A stretch of DNA of 64,000 nt from SXTU01 sp964496695 (GCA_964496695.1 CAZCBE010000009.1:37197-101196); one strand, 5' to 3'; shown: positions 17,383-26,863, counted from the first letter of the stretch. Notes: generated from the letters alone by a model not told the origin. Made by a program: numbers and translations.

Positions 17383-17865
17383 ATGAAAAAGACATCGAAA
17401 TCGAACGGACATAACGGAAACGGCCGCGACATCATTGACGAGTTGTGCGTCGCCTACGGGATGGAACTGGAGACGGTGGAGAACTACCTCGCCAACTCAT
17501 TCCACCTCGACGGCGTGCGGTCCGAAGTGGTGAAGAAGGAGCTGGCGGCGGACGTGCCCACCGAGGTGTCGCACGCGCAGTTGCTGGCACACCGCATCAA
17601 GACGCTGGGCGGACGCGTGCCCGGCTCGCTGGAGTTGAAACGCAACCAGAAGTTCCTTCAGCCACCCATGGACACGACGGATGTCGCCTCGGTCATCCGC
17701 GGCGTGGTCGTGGCGGAGGAAAGTGCGATCGCGCAATACGACAAGATCATCCGCATGTGCGAACAGCGGGACTACGTGACACAGGAACTGGCGATCAAGA
17801 TCCTCGGTGACGAGGAACAGCATCGCCGGGAATTCAAGGGCTTCCTGAAGGAATATACCAAGTAA
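17383..17865 (+). CDS. Ferritin-like domain protein
   Basis: 160 residues, all helical. Glu/His spacing typical of the ferritin-like diiron fold is visible: ELETVENYLANSFHLDG, DVPTEVSHAQLLAHRIKTLG, VVVAEESAIAQYDKIIRMCE and KILGDEEQHRREFKGFL, giving E...ExxH-like pairs on four helices. It resembles bacterioferritin/Dps-like proteins that bind or oxidise iron. It begins 45 bp after sucB and could be the last gene of that transcript. The AAA pseudogene on the other strand starts just downstream. Confidence 0.85.
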   Translation: MKKTSKSNGHNGNGRDIIDELCVAYGMELETVENYLANSFHLDGVRSEVVKKELAADVPTEVSHAQLLAHRIKTLGGRVPGSLELKRNQKFLQPPMDTTDVASVIRGVVVAEESAIAQYDKIIRMCEQRDYVTQELAIKILGDEEQHRREFKGFLKEYTK

Positions 17866-17879
17866 GGAGCATTCCGGCT

Positions 17880-18330
17880 CGCGTCGGGCCATGCACATTC
17901 ACCGGCCTCAGCGGGACGGTCCGGCGGGGCCGGACGTGCCCGGCCTTTGGCCCACTGGCGCAGGCCGTTGATTTGCTCCGCCGTCTGCTTGGCCAGCGGC
18001 ACGAACTCGTTGAGCACCCGGGCGATGTCTAGATCGGTCGGCTCCCCGTCTTGCGCGAAGCTCAGGAACACCGCTTCGGTGAACGCACTCTCGATCTCGC
18101 TCCCGGTGAACCCGTCCGTGATCCGAGCGAGCTGCGGCACGTCGAACTGTTCCGCGTCGCGGTCGTGCCGCTGAATGACCAGCATCCAGATGGATTCGCG
18201 CTCCGGCGCGGTCGGCAGGTCCACGAACCACAGCTCGTCGAACCGTTCCATGCGGAGCAACTCCGGCGGCAACTGCGTCACGTCGTTCGCCGTCGCGACC
18301 ACGAACACGCCGTTGTCTCCGCCTACAGTC
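17880..18330 (-). pseudogene. AAA-family ATPase, 5'-truncated remnant
   Basis: Minus-strand reading gives GVFVVATANDVTQLPPELLR, ERFDELWFVDLPTAPERESI, ITDGFTGSEIESAFTEAVF: the sensor-1, arginine-finger and helical-lid parts of an AAA ATPase of the large Planctomycetes/Verrucomicrobia type. The Walker A and Walker B part is missing; the reading begins right at the junction with a DUF3150-like fragment. It is therefore a 3' remnant rather than a functional ATPase. Confidence 0.7.
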
Positions 18331-18495
18331 CGGTCAGGAGTCGTTTGTGGCCGAGGCTGATCAAACGGTCGGGGACATCGGCCGAGTCCAGGCCGAGGTC
18401 CTCGGCGCGGAGCTTCTTGCAGCCGCGCCAGTAACGGACGCTCACGGCGAGGAGAACCCCTCCGCGGGTGAGCAGGGAGAGGAGGTTGTTTTGCA
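18323..18495 (-). pseudogene. DUF3150-like protein, 3'-truncated remnant
   Basis: From ATG 18495 the minus strand reads MQNNLLSLLTRGGVLLAVSV, RYWRGCKKLRAEDLGLDS and VPDRLISLGHKRLL, then a stop. This matches my recollection of the N-terminus of DUF3150 proteins, which are normally several hundred residues and often encoded beside an AAA/MoxR ATPase. The break point sits where the AAA fragment begins, suggesting one deletion removed the 3' end of one gene and the 5' end of the next. Confidence 0.55.
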
Positions 18496-18670
18496 TGGGA
18501 ATGGTGGAGACGCATGTCGGGATTTCTTGAGAAAACATGGTTCGAACTAGTTTCTGACCGATGGGCGGCTCTCGGTTGTCTTCAAAAATCCTTGGGAAAT
18601 AGTGGCGGATTTCAACTCCCAACCAGGCACCTCTCTCGCGCGTCAGGGCGAAACATCTGAAACCGAAAAG

Positions 18671-18763
18671 TGGCGGAGAGAGGGGGATTCGAACCCCCGA
18701 TACGGCTTTTGACCGTATACCGGTTTAGCAAACCAGCGCCTTCAGCCACTCGGCCATCTCTCC
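18671..18763 (-). tRNA. tRNA-Ser(GCU)
   Basis: Minus-strand sequence GGAGAGATGGCCGAGTGGCT through an anticodon stem-loop with anticodon GCT (TTTGCTAAA context), a long variable arm (GGTATACGGT...CCGTATC), T-loop GGTTCGAATCC and acceptor ...CTCTCCG with encoded CCA. The 7-bp acceptor pairing and class II variable arm identify a serine tRNA. Confidence 0.97.
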
Positions 18764-18863
18764 AGCGGCACGGCCAATGAACCGCATTCTCCTTCCGTGC
18801 GGCAAGCAAATTTTCCCCCACTCGCGGCTTGCCGGGCCGAATTCATTTCGCTATCCGAATGGC

Positions 18864-19970
18864 GTGACCTCCAAGGAAGCGTTCATCGCCCTCAATCTGG
18901 TCGAGCATGTCGGCCCGGTCCGCGTCCGCCAGTTGCTCGAATTCTTCGGCGATGCGCCCACGATCCTGCGCGCGAACAAGCAGCAGCTTCTTCAGGTGCG
19001 CGGCATCGGCGAGGATACGGCGGATGCGATCTGCGGCTGGGAAAGCGGCGTGGACCTGGGTGGCGAACTGAAGCGCATCACCGATTATGGGTGTCATGTC
19101 CTGACGCAGGAGGACGCGGAGTATCCCGAACTGCTCCGGCAAATCTATGATCCGCCAATCGCACTCTATGTGAAGGGCACGCTGACCACGCAGGACAAAA
19201 ACTCCGTGGCCCTGGTCGGTTCCCGGCAGACCACGAGCTATGGCGTCGAAACGGCGCGCAAGCTCGGGTATCAGCTCGCGTATGTCGGGGTCACGGTCGT
19301 CAGCGGCGGGGCGCGGGGGATTGATACGGCGGCGCATCAGGGCGCGCTGGCGGCGAAGGGCCGGACGGTGGCGGTGCTCGGCACGGGCATCAACCTGGTC
19401 TTCCCGCCCGAGAACGCGGAGCTGTTTGAGCGGATCGCGGCGAGCGGCGCGGTCATTACGCAGTTTCCGTTCAATCGTCCGGCGGACAAGCAGACCTTTC
19501 CCATTCGCAACCGCATCGTCGCGGGCATGACGCTGGGCACCGTGGTCGTCGAGGCGAACCTCAGCAGCGGCGCCCTCATCACGGCGAACTTCGCGACGGA
19601 CTACGGACGGCAGGTCTTCGCGGTGCCGGGCCGCATTGACTCGCCGCGCAGCAAGGGCTGCCACGATCTCATCAAGAAGGGCGCGAAGCTCTGCGAAGGG
19701 GCGGAGGATATTCTGAGCGAGTTCGAGTATCTGTTCCCCGCCTCCAACAAGCCCGCCTCGCCGGCGGAGACCGGCGTGCTGCCGGGACTCTCGCTGTCGG
19801 AGAACGAGAGCAAAATCCTCGGCATTGTGACCCAAGAGGAGACGCACATTGACGAAGTCATCCGTGCCAGCGGTCTGCCTGCCTCCGCCGTTTCGGTCGG
19901 CCTGCTCAGCCTGGAGATGAAGCGGATGGTGCGGCAGTTGCCGGGCAAGCTCTTCGTCCGCGTGCGGTGA
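18864..19970 (+). CDS. dprA: DNA-processing protein DprA
   Basis: About 368 residues. N-terminal helix-hairpin-helix region (LLQVRGIGEDTADAI, about residues 40-60), the DprA Rossmann core (ALVGSRQTTSYGVETAR, VTVVSGGARGIDTAAHQGAL, AVLGTGINLVFPPENAEL, FPIRNRIVAGM, VVVEANLSSGALITANFA, VFAVPGRIDSPRSKGCHDLI) and a C-terminal winged helix (ESKILGIVTQEETHIDEVIR). It loads RecA on incoming single-stranded DNA during transformation. GTG at 18864 fits the family; an ATG at 18777 would add a 29-residue non-family extension starting just after the tRNA. Confidence 0.95.
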   Translation: MTSKEAFIALNLVEHVGPVRVRQLLEFFGDAPTILRANKQQLLQVRGIGEDTADAICGWESGVDLGGELKRITDYGCHVLTQEDAEYPELLRQIYDPPIALYVKGTLTTQDKNSVALVGSRQTTSYGVETARKLGYQLAYVGVTVVSGGARGIDTAAHQGALAAKGRTVAVLGTGINLVFPPENAELFERIAASGAVITQFPFNRPADKQTFPIRNRIVAGMTLGTVVVEANLSSGALITANFATDYGRQVFAVPGRIDSPRSKGCHDLIKKGAKLCEGAEDILSEFEYLFPASNKPASPAETGVLPGLSLSENESKILGIVTQEETHIDEVIRASGLPASAVSVGLLSLEMKRMVRQLPGKLFVRVR

Positions 19971-20075
19971 GCGTGTGAGCGGGACACTCTTGTCCCGCGA
20001 TCGTTCAACAGGGCAGTGCGGAGCACTCCACATATCCGCTTCCCGCCCGCAGCGGCTCCGCGTTAAACTCGTTCC

Positions 20076-22571
20076 ATGCTTTCAATCCGTCTGCGTTGGT
20101 TCGTCCTGCTGCTCGCACTCGCAGCGACGTTGCCTCCCTTTGCCAAGGCTGCACCCGTGGAACTCGCCAAGGGCGGGCAAGCGTTGGTGCCCATCGTGGT
20201 TTCCGCGCAAGCCTCGCCCCGTGTCCAGCAGGCGGCGGAAACACTTGCCAGCCAGCTCAACCGCATTACGGGCGGGACGTTCCAAGTGCAGTCTGGCGAC
20301 GGCCAGACCGGCCTTGCTGTCGGCCTCGCAGCCCATTTCCCTGCGTTGGGGGTGACGGGTCGGTTCGACACCAACGATCCCACCAAGCGCGAGGATTACC
20401 TCCTGCGCACCCATGCGCGCGGAGCGTGGCTCGTCGGGGCGACCGATCTCGCAGTGGAGCACGCGGTCTGGGACTTCCTGCACACGCTGGGCTACCGGCA
20501 GTTCTTCCCGGGCAAGCATTGGGAGGCCGTGCCGTCGCGCCGCGAGCTGAGCGCGTCGGTGGATCGCTTCGAGCACCCGAGCTACTACTCGCGCCGCATC
20601 TGGTATGGCTACGGCCCGTGGGACTACGCGGACCAGCCGTATCGCGACTGGTGCGCCAAGAATCGCGCGGTGGCAGGCATCGAGCTGCACACCGGCCACG
20701 CCTACGACGGCATCATCAAGCGCAACAAGGCCGCCTTCGACGCGCATCCGGAATACTACGGTCTCTTCAACGGTCAGCGCCGCTCCACGAAAATCTGCAT
20801 CGGCAATCCGGCGGTGCGAAAGCTGGTCGTTGCGGACGCCGTCGCGCAGTTCGAGAAAAATCCCGAGCTGCACTCGGTGAGCGTGGACCCGAGCGACGGT
20901 GGGGGCTGGTGCGAATGTGAGGACTGCAAGAAGCTTGGCTCTGTCACTGACCGCGCCCTGACCCTCGCCAACGAAGTCGCCGCCGGCCTCACCGGTAAGA
21001 ACGCCGACAAGCTCGTGGGCATGTATGCCTACAGCCAGCACTCGCCGCCGCCCAGCATCAAGGCCCACCCGCGCGTGGTTGTCAGCACGGCCACGGCGTT
21101 CATCACGGGCGGGTTCAGCGTGGATCAATTGCTCGCGGGCTGGGGCAGGCAGGCTTCCATGCTCGGCATCCGCGAGTATTACAGCGTGAACACCTGGGAT
21201 CGCGACCTGCCCGGGGCTGCTCGCGGTGGCCGGCTGGATTACCTCAAGCGCACCATCCCGCACTTCCACGCGCAGGGCGCGCGCTTTCTCTCCGCCGAGT
21301 CGAGCGACAACTGGGGACCGAACGGACTCGGCTACTACGTCGCTTCTCGCATTCTGTGGGATGTGCGCGAGGCGGGCCAAACCGACGCGCTGGTCGCGGA
21401 CTTTCTGGAGAAGAGCTTTGGCCCGGCCCGCGCTCCGATGACGAAGTTTTACGATCTCCTCTCCGCCGAGAAGCGCCCGCCGCTGTGCGACGATTTGCTG
21501 GGCCGGATGTTTCTCCTGCTGAGCGAAGCCCGGAAGCTCACGCCAGATGCGGCCATTCACGCGCGCCTCGACGAGCTTACGCTCTACACGCGCTACGTCG
21601 AGCTGTGGCTCGACTACTCCACGGCGAGCGGTCCCGCGCGGCAGGCGGGCTTCGAGAAGCTTATCCAGCACACGTATCGGATGCGTGGCACGATGATGGT
21701 TCATGCCAAGGCGCTCTATCGCGATCTCGACAACCGCGACAAGTCCGTGAACATCCCAACCGAGGCGAAATGGAGTGCGCCCGAGGGCAAGAACCCGTGG
21801 AAGAAGAGCGATCCTTTCCCGCGCGAGGAGCTGGACGACCTCACGCGTCGGGGCATCGCGAACCGCAAGCTGCTGGAGTTTTCGCCAGTCGGTTTCAGCA
21901 CGACGCTGGCACCGGCCGCTTCGCTTCAGCTCGTCTCTCCCAAGCCCGGCACCTTTGGCGGTATGAGCCGGGGCATGCGGGTTTACCTGACGTGGGTGGA
22001 GAAGGCGCCGGCCACGCTCAAGCTCACGGCCTCGGCGGGTTTGATCTACAACTCGCGTGGCGCGGCCAAGCTCGACCTGTTCCCGGAAGCGGAGCCGGAG
22101 GGCAAGGCGGTGGCGCACGCGGAGGTCGCGCCAGACAAGGCGGAGCACGCCATCGAACTGCGCACGACCTTCACCGGTCTGCACCGCGTGGTGGTGAACG
22201 ACAGCGCGGCGGGGACGGCGGTGAACTGGCCGGAGGGCGTCCCGGTGGTGGTGCAGTCGAGCTTCGATGAGCCAGCGGCGTTTCAGGGGCGCTGGACGCT
22301 GGCCTTCTATGTGCCGCGTGGGACCAAGATCGTCGGCGGTTTTGCCTCCGGGCCGGGGCTGCTCGTGGATGCAAGCGGGAAGAAGGCGCACGAGTTCGAC
22401 GGCAAGCCGGGCTATTTCAGTGTCCCGGTGGAGACCGGCCAGGACGGGAAGCTGTGGCAGTTTCAGAACACGGCGGGCGCGCGGATGCTGATGACCGTGC
22501 CGCCTTACCTCGGCCGTGCCGGAAGCGAGATGCTGCTGCCAGTGGAGGTGATGAAGGCTGATGGCAAATAG
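20076..22571 (+). CDS. Secreted DUF4838 protein (glycoside-hydrolase-like)
   Basis: 831 residues with a signal peptide (RWFVLLLALAATLPPFAKA). Residues about 30-165 resemble the alpha-glucuronidase/hexosaminidase N-terminal domain (QQAAETLASQLNRITGGTFQ, DLAVEHAVWDFLHTLGYRQF). Residues about 220-480 look like the DUF4838 region, including the CIGNPAVRKLVVADAV stretch and the Cys-rich GGGWCECEDCKKLG. The C-terminal 200 residues are beta-rich. Likely an extracytoplasmic polysaccharide-active protein; no enzymatic activity is established for the family. Start codon ATG directly before the signal peptide. Confidence 0.85.
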   Translation: MLSIRLRWFVLLLALAATLPPFAKAAPVELAKGGQALVPIVVSAQASPRVQQAAETLASQLNRITGGTFQVQSGDGQTGLAVGLAAHFPALGVTGRFDTNDPTKREDYLLRTHARGAWLVGATDLAVEHAVWDFLHTLGYRQFFPGKHWEAVPSRRELSASVDRFEHPSYYSRRIWYGYGPWDYADQPYRDWCAKNRAVAGIELHTGHAYDGIIKRNKAAFDAHPEYYGLFNGQRRSTKICIGNPAVRKLVVADAVAQFEKNPELHSVSVDPSDGGGWCECEDCKKLGSVTDRALTLANEVAAGLTGKNADKLVGMYAYSQHSPPPSIKAHPRVVVSTATAFITGGFSVDQLLAGWGRQASMLGIREYYSVNTWDRDLPGAARGGRLDYLKRTIPHFHAQGARFLSAESSDNWGPNGLGYYVASRILWDVREAGQTDALVADFLEKSFGPARAPMTKFYDLLSAEKRPPLCDDLLGRMFLLLSEARKLTPDAAIHARLDELTLYTRYVELWLDYSTASGPARQAGFEKLIQHTYRMRGTMMVHAKALYRDLDNRDKSVNIPTEAKWSAPEGKNPWKKSDPFPREELDDLTRRGIANRKLLEFSPVGFSTTLAPAASLQLVSPKPGTFGGMSRGMRVYLTWVEKAPATLKLTASAGLIYNSRGAAKLDLFPEAEPEGKAVAHAEVAPDKAEHAIELRTTFTGLHRVVVNDSAAGTAVNWPEGVPVVVQSSFDEPAAFQGRWTLAFYVPRGTKIVGGFASGPGLLVDASGKKAHEFDGKPGYFSVPVETGQDGKLWQFQNTAGARMLMTVPPYLGRAGSEMLLPVEVMKADGK

Positions 22572-22579
22572 CCGCTCGA

Positions 22580-22738
22580 TTTTGACGCAAAGACGTAAAG
22601 GCGCGAAGCGTTGAGAACGCCCTCTCTTTCGCATGTTTTGCGTGTTTCGCGGGCTCCTCGAATTTGACTCAATGGCCGGGACACAATTCCCATTTCCTCC
22701 TTTGCGCGTTCGCGCCTTCGCGTTTTTGCGTCAAATCG
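22580..22738. repeat. Inverted repeat of the GACGCAAAGACG type
   Basis: ATTTTGACGCAAAGACGTAA (22579) with GGCGCGAAGCG pairs with the arm CGCGCCTTCGCGTTTTTGCG TCAAAT ending at 22738; about 100 bp lie between. It fills the gap between the DUF4838 and SDR genes. I recall similar units as very common intergenic repeats in several phyla. Confidence 0.7.
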
Positions 22739-22795
22739 TTCGTCCCCCTCATCCCAGCGTTGCCCCGCGCGGGACACCTTGGCAGACTCGCGCCC

Positions 22796-23563
22796 ATGTT
22801 TTCTCTGAAGGACAAGATTACGCTCGTCACGGGCGCGGGTTCGGGCATCGGTGCGGCCATTGCGGAGACGTTCGCCCAGGCCGGCGGTTTCGTCTTTGTC
22901 ACCGACCGCGATGAGAAGGCGGGGCAGGGGACCGTGGCCCGTATTCGCACGGCCGGCGGACAGGCCGAGTGCCTCGCGCTGGACGTGAGCAGCGAGGCCG
23001 ATTGCGAGCGCGTGGGCAACGCCGTGAAGTCCTGCTTCGGCAAACTGGATGTGCTGGTGAACAACGCCGGCATCGGCCATGTGGGCACCATGCTCACCAC
23101 CACCGGCGCGGACCTCGACCGCCTCTGGTCCGTCAACGTGCGCGGCGTCTTCAATGTCACCAAGGTCTTCCTGCCGGGGATGGTCGAGCGCAAGACCGGC
23201 TCCATCGTGAACATCGCGAGCATCGGCGCAGTCGTCGGCGTGAAGGACCGGCTGGCCTACGTCACCACGAAGTTCGCCATCGCCGGCATGACCAAGGCCC
23301 TGGCCCTCGACCACGCCCTCGACGGGGTGCGTGCCAACGCCATCTGCCCCGGCCGCGTGGAGACCCCGTTCGTCACCGGCTGGCTGAAGAAATATCCCGA
23401 CCCCGAGAAAGCTTACCGCGACGCCTGCGCCACACAAGCCGTGAACCGCATGGGCAAGCCCGAAGAGATCGCCGCCGCCGCGCTCTACCTCGCCAGCGAT
23501 GAAGCGGGCTTCGTGACCGGCACTGAGTTCATTATTGATGGCGGGTTCAGTGCTGGGAAGTAG
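22796..23563 (+). CDS. Short-chain dehydrogenase/reductase (SDR)
   Basis: 255 residues, the classical SDR length. NAD(P)-binding TGAGSGIG (residues about 13-20), an acidic residue at the end of beta-2 (FVTDRDE) favouring NAD, NNAGIGHVG, catalytic Ser in IASIGAVVG and YVTTKFAIAGMTKALA containing the YxxxK pair. C-terminal GFVTGTEFIIDGG is typical of 3-oxoacyl-ACP-reductase-like and sugar/alcohol dehydrogenases. The substrate is not predictable. ATG at 22796 gives MFSLKDKITLVTGAG; upstream in-frame sequence is repeat-derived. Confidence 0.93.
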   Translation: MFSLKDKITLVTGAGSGIGAAIAETFAQAGGFVFVTDRDEKAGQGTVARIRTAGGQAECLALDVSSEADCERVGNAVKSCFGKLDVLVNNAGIGHVGTMLTTTGADLDRLWSVNVRGVFNVTKVFLPGMVERKTGSIVNIASIGAVVGVKDRLAYVTTKFAIAGMTKALALDHALDGVRANAICPGRVETPFVTGWLKKYPDPEKAYRDACATQAVNRMGKPEEIAAAALYLASDEAGFVTGTEFIIDGGFSAGK

Positions 23564-23899
23564 CGGGCGGGCTTGTTCCCTCACGATTCCGGTTCTGCGC
23601 AGTGCCCACAGCATTGGCGAATCAAAGCAAACAGCCATCCCCCCCGATGGGAGAGCGGGACTTGGCACGAGTGATTCGCTTGTTGATCGAGTAGCGGTGG
23701 CAGGCTCGCAGTGTGGCATTTTCCAGCGGCGACAGCCGCGTTGGCCGTGGGCCACACCCCCGCGAGCGCCGGCGCAGTCCAGGACTGGGGCTTGCGGCCG
23801 AGCGCAGACGCCGGTAGCACGGCAGGCCGGAGGCTTGTGCGCTACGACGGAATGCGTTTGGAGCTTGGAGCTTTTCGTGAGCGGCTTCATATTCCGCCC
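23564..23899. other. Intergenic stretch with a decayed repeat
   Basis: 336 bp with no convincing gene. The part at about 23813-23843 (GTAGCACGGCAGGCCGGAGG ... GTGCGCTAC) is an imperfect hairpin of the REP-like type seen elsewhere in the window. Confidence 0.35.
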
Positions 23900-24442
23900 A
23901 TGAGCGCAGGCACCACTGTCAAACTGGGTCGCGATTGTGCGGCCATCCAGATTCCCGTCGGCACGGACGTCACGTTGAAGGCGGGGACGCCCGTGGACAT
24001 CGTCCAGACCCTCGGCGGCACCTACACGGTCCACAGCATGGGCGGGTTGTTCCGTGTGGATGGCAAGGATGCGGACGCTCTGGGGTTGATTCCCGAGAAT
24101 GGCGTCTCAGTTCCCGCAGCGGGGCAGTCGGTGTCCGAGCAGGCGGTCTGGGGCGTGCTCAAGACGTGCTTCGATCCGGAAATCCCCGTCAACATAGTGG
24201 ACCTCGGGCTGGTGTATGACATGGGTATCGAGCCGATTCCCTCAGGGGGGCACAAGGTCTTCGTGAAGATGACACTCACTGCGCCGGGTTGCGGCATGGG
24301 GCCGACCATTGCGCGCGATGCACAGCAGAAGATTCTCGCGCTCGACGGCGTGCAGGACGCGAGCGTGGAGGTGGTCTGGGACCCGCCCTGGCATCAGTCC
24401 ATGATCTCGGCGGAGGGGCGGAAGATTCTGGGGCTGGGGTGA
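23900..24442 (+). CDS. sufT: SufT-type Fe-S cluster assembly protein (long form)
   Basis: 180 residues. The N-terminal half (CAAIQIPVGTDVTLKAGTPV, LGGTYTVHSMGGLFRVDGKD) is the extension found in the long SufT family. The C-terminal half is a DUF59/MIP18 domain: WGVLKTCFDPEIPVNIVDLG with the conserved DPE-Cys context, VKMTLTAPGCGMGPTIA with the reactive Cys, and VWDPPWHQSMIS. The family helps mature Fe-S proteins. ATG 23900 matches the family start. No other suf genes are nearby; pdxA follows after 166 bp. Confidence 0.9.
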   Translation: MSAGTTVKLGRDCAAIQIPVGTDVTLKAGTPVDIVQTLGGTYTVHSMGGLFRVDGKDADALGLIPENGVSVPAAGQSVSEQAVWGVLKTCFDPEIPVNIVDLGLVYDMGIEPIPSGGHKVFVKMTLTAPGCGMGPTIARDAQQKILALDGVQDASVEVVWDPPWHQSMISAEGRKILGLG

Positions 24443-24608
24443 TCGTTTTGCCGCGAGCTCGCCAGCATTGGAAGAGGAATTGGAAACTCACGGATGGACA
24501 CGGATGGGGCCACGATAAAGGGCGTGAGACTGGCTTTCCGAAAACGAGGGAAGTTGATGCGAGCTGCGCTAATCGGCGCGAATTTTGAGACACGGTGAAT
24601 CTACGGCA

Positions 24609-25607
24609 ATGAAGCTTCCTCGGATTGCGATTACCATGGGCGACCCCGCCGGGGTCGGACCGGAGGTCTGCCTGCACTTGCTGGCGGATGCGGACATCGC
24701 GACGATTTGCACGCCGGTGGTGTTTGGGGATGCGGCGGTGATGGGGGCTTGTGCGGCGAGGGTTGGGGTGCCGCTCAAGGCACCAGTGATCACAGCAGAG
24801 GAGTGGGCGCAAGGTTTCGCTGAAGTGGGCACGCCGAGCGTGCTGGACCTGGGGGTGATCGGGCTCGCGGCGTTTACGCCCGGGGCCATCAATGCGGCCA
24901 CGGGGCTGGCGAGCTACACCTACGTGAACCGGGCGATTGACGCGGCGCTGGCGGGGCAGGTGGCGGCGGTGTCCACGGGGCCGCTGAACAAGGAGGCGAT
25001 GAGCATGGCGGGGCTGAAGTTCCCCGGGCACACGGAGATTTTTGCCTCACGCACCAATGCCCGGCGCTCGTGCATGATGCAGTATTCGGAGGAGATCACC
25101 TGCACGTTTGTCACGGTCCATGTGGGCTATGCGGATGTGCCGAAGCTGCTCACGGTGGAGCGGATTCTGGATGTGATCGAGCTGACGGCGGAGGGGCTGG
25201 AGCGGATCCGGGGTCGCAAACCGAAGATCGTGGTGTGCGGGCTGAATCCTCATGCGGGCGAGCATGGGCTGTTTGGTGACCGGGAGGAGGAGCGGATCAT
25301 CATGCCAGCCATTGAGGCGGCGCGGGTGCGGGGCATCGAGATCGAGGGGCCGCTGCCGCCGGACACGGCCTTTCTGCCGTGGAAGCGTCAGAGCACGGAT
25401 GCCTTCGTCTGCATGTATCACGATCAGGGACACATCCCGGTGAAGGCGCTGGCGTTCGACTGCGCGGTGAACACGACGCTGGGGCTGCCGATCATCCGCA
25501 CGAGCGTGGATCACGGGACGGCGCTGGACATCGCGTGGCAAGGGAAGGCGCGGCCGAGCAGCCTGTTTGCGGCGGTGCGGCTGGCGGTGCAACTGGGGCG
25601 AGGTTGA
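24609..25607 (+). CDS. pdxA: 4-hydroxythreonine-4-phosphate dehydrogenase (PdxA family)
   Basis: 332 residues. Starts IAITMGDPAGVGPEV. Metal and substrate residues lie in LKFPGHTEIFA, MYHDQGHIPVKALAFD and RTSVDHGTALDIAWQGKA; VSTGPLNKEAMSMAG and CGLNPHAGEHGLFGDREEE are also family-typical. PdxA oxidises 4-phosphohydroxy-L-threonine in vitamin B6 synthesis; close paralogues (PdxA2) act on 4-phosphoerythronate, and sequence reading alone does not exclude this. ATG 24609 chosen because it opens directly on the first beta strand. Confidence 0.93.
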   Translation: MKLPRIAITMGDPAGVGPEVCLHLLADADIATICTPVVFGDAAVMGACAARVGVPLKAPVITAEEWAQGFAEVGTPSVLDLGVIGLAAFTPGAINAATGLASYTYVNRAIDAALAGQVAAVSTGPLNKEAMSMAGLKFPGHTEIFASRTNARRSCMMQYSEEITCTFVTVHVGYADVPKLLTVERILDVIELTAEGLERIRGRKPKIVVCGLNPHAGEHGLFGDREEERIIMPAIEAARVRGIEIEGPLPPDTAFLPWKRQSTDAFVCMYHDQGHIPVKALAFDCAVNTTLGLPIIRTSVDHGTALDIAWQGKARPSSLFAAVRLAVQLGRG

Positions 25608-25933
25608 AGGACGGTGGTTTGGACGAAGAACGGATGGGACAGATGGGGAGGCACCACGGGCGGGAGTTTGACGTGGAAGGGGGGGCATGTGCGCGGCGCA
25701 ATTGCGGGAGGACCATGCCCCATGATACTGTGAACCGTCCGCTTCGCCTCGCCCATTCCCCTTTTATGGTTGTCTTGAATCTGCGGGAACCTCGATCCCT
25801 CTTATCCCTGTCCTCTTCTCTGTGCTCATCGTGTCTCTGGGGTCCAAAATCCGCGACCTAAGTTTGGGAGGTTCCACCCGCTTTTGACAAACCCGCCCCG
25901 ATTGTTACCCTGCACGCCCAGAACCCCTCTCAC
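25608..25933. other. Intergenic stretch, nothing recognised
   Basis: 326 bp between pdxA and the next plus-strand gene. Short open frames exist but none has family-like sequence. The last 60 bp (TTTTGACAAACCCGCCCCGA then TTGTTACCCT) contain a TTGACA-like hexamer at about 25884-25889 and may hold the promoter for the following gene. Confidence 0.35.
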
Positions 25934-26836
25934 ATGACCAGCACGGCAAACTTTGCTCGAATTTTCCGACTAACCTTCCTCGCCTTCGCCTGCTCTGTCT
26001 TGTGGCTCCCCGCGCAAGCCCAGCCAGACACCGGTGCTCTATCAACCGCCGCCAATGCAGGTGGTCCGACGGCTCTCAACACCCCGTCCACCCGCGAGTT
26101 CGTGAACACCCTAGGCATGAAATTTCTCCCCGTGCCCGGCACTACCGTCCGCTTCTGTCTCTGGGAAACACGCCGTCAGGACTACGAAGCCTATTCAAAA
26201 GCGAACCCCGACATGGACCGCTCTTGGGAGAATGCGAAATTCAAAGGCCAGCCGGTGAGCTTCGCCCCGAGCCATCCCGTGGTGAACGTAAGCTGGGAAG
26301 ACGCCAAAGCCTTTTGTGCCTGGCTCACCGAAAAGGAACACCGTGAAGGCCGCCTCCCGGCCGACGCCAGCTATCGGCTGCCCACCGACACCGAGTGGAG
26401 CACCGCCGTGGGCCTGCCCAAGGAAGAGGGTGCGACTCCCAAGGAGCGCGATCGGAGGATCGCGAACGCGTATCCTTGGGGCAAACAGTTGCCGCCACCG
26501 GAAGGTGCGGGCAACTACAGCGATCTCTCCGCCCGCGTGGTCTTCGGACCCGACTGGGCCTTCATTCCCGGCTACGACGACGGCTTCGGAACCACCGCAC
26601 CGGTGGGCAGCGCCCGCGCGAACCAGCACGGCCTGTTCGACCTCGGTGGCAACGTGTGGGAGTGGTGCGAAGACTTCGCGGATGGCAAGAGCGGCCCGCG
26701 CGTCGTGCGCGGCGGTTCGTGGGTCAACAGCGACGCCGACTACCTCCTCTCCTCCGCCCGCAACGACCGTCCACCTGACTTTCGCAGGCATGGGATTGGG
26801 TTCCGGGTGGTGATTGCCGGCGGGGCGGGGCGGTAA
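25934..26836 (+). CDS. Secreted formylglycine-generating-enzyme (SUMF1)-like protein
   Basis: 300 residues with a signal peptide (FLAFACSVLWLPAQAQ). The FGE-sulfatase fold is visible from LGMKFLPVPGTTVRFCLWET through HPVVNVSWEDAKAFCAWLTE, YRLPTDTEWSTAVGL, YPWGKQLPP, GLFDLGGNVWEWCEDF and RVVRGGSWVN to GIGFRVV. Active formylglycine-generating enzymes need a redox Cys pair in the C-terminal region; I do not see it, so this is more likely one of the many non-catalytic family members. Exported, role unknown. Confidence 0.88.
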   Translation: MTSTANFARIFRLTFLAFACSVLWLPAQAQPDTGALSTAANAGGPTALNTPSTREFVNTLGMKFLPVPGTTVRFCLWETRRQDYEAYSKANPDMDRSWENAKFKGQPVSFAPSHPVVNVSWEDAKAFCAWLTEKEHREGRLPADASYRLPTDTEWSTAVGLPKEEGATPKERDRRIANAYPWGKQLPPPEGAGNYSDLSARVVFGPDWAFIPGYDDGFGTTAPVGSARANQHGLFDLGGNVWEWCEDFADGKSGPRVVRGGSWVNSDADYLLSSARNDRPPDFRRHGIGFRVVIAGGAGR

Positions 26837-26863
26837 AACTTGGCTCGGCGGCGAACCACCATT

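Noticed and set aside
20082..22634. An 850-codon frame antisense to the DUF4838 gene
   Set aside because: No domain resemblance; composition is typical of antisense frames.
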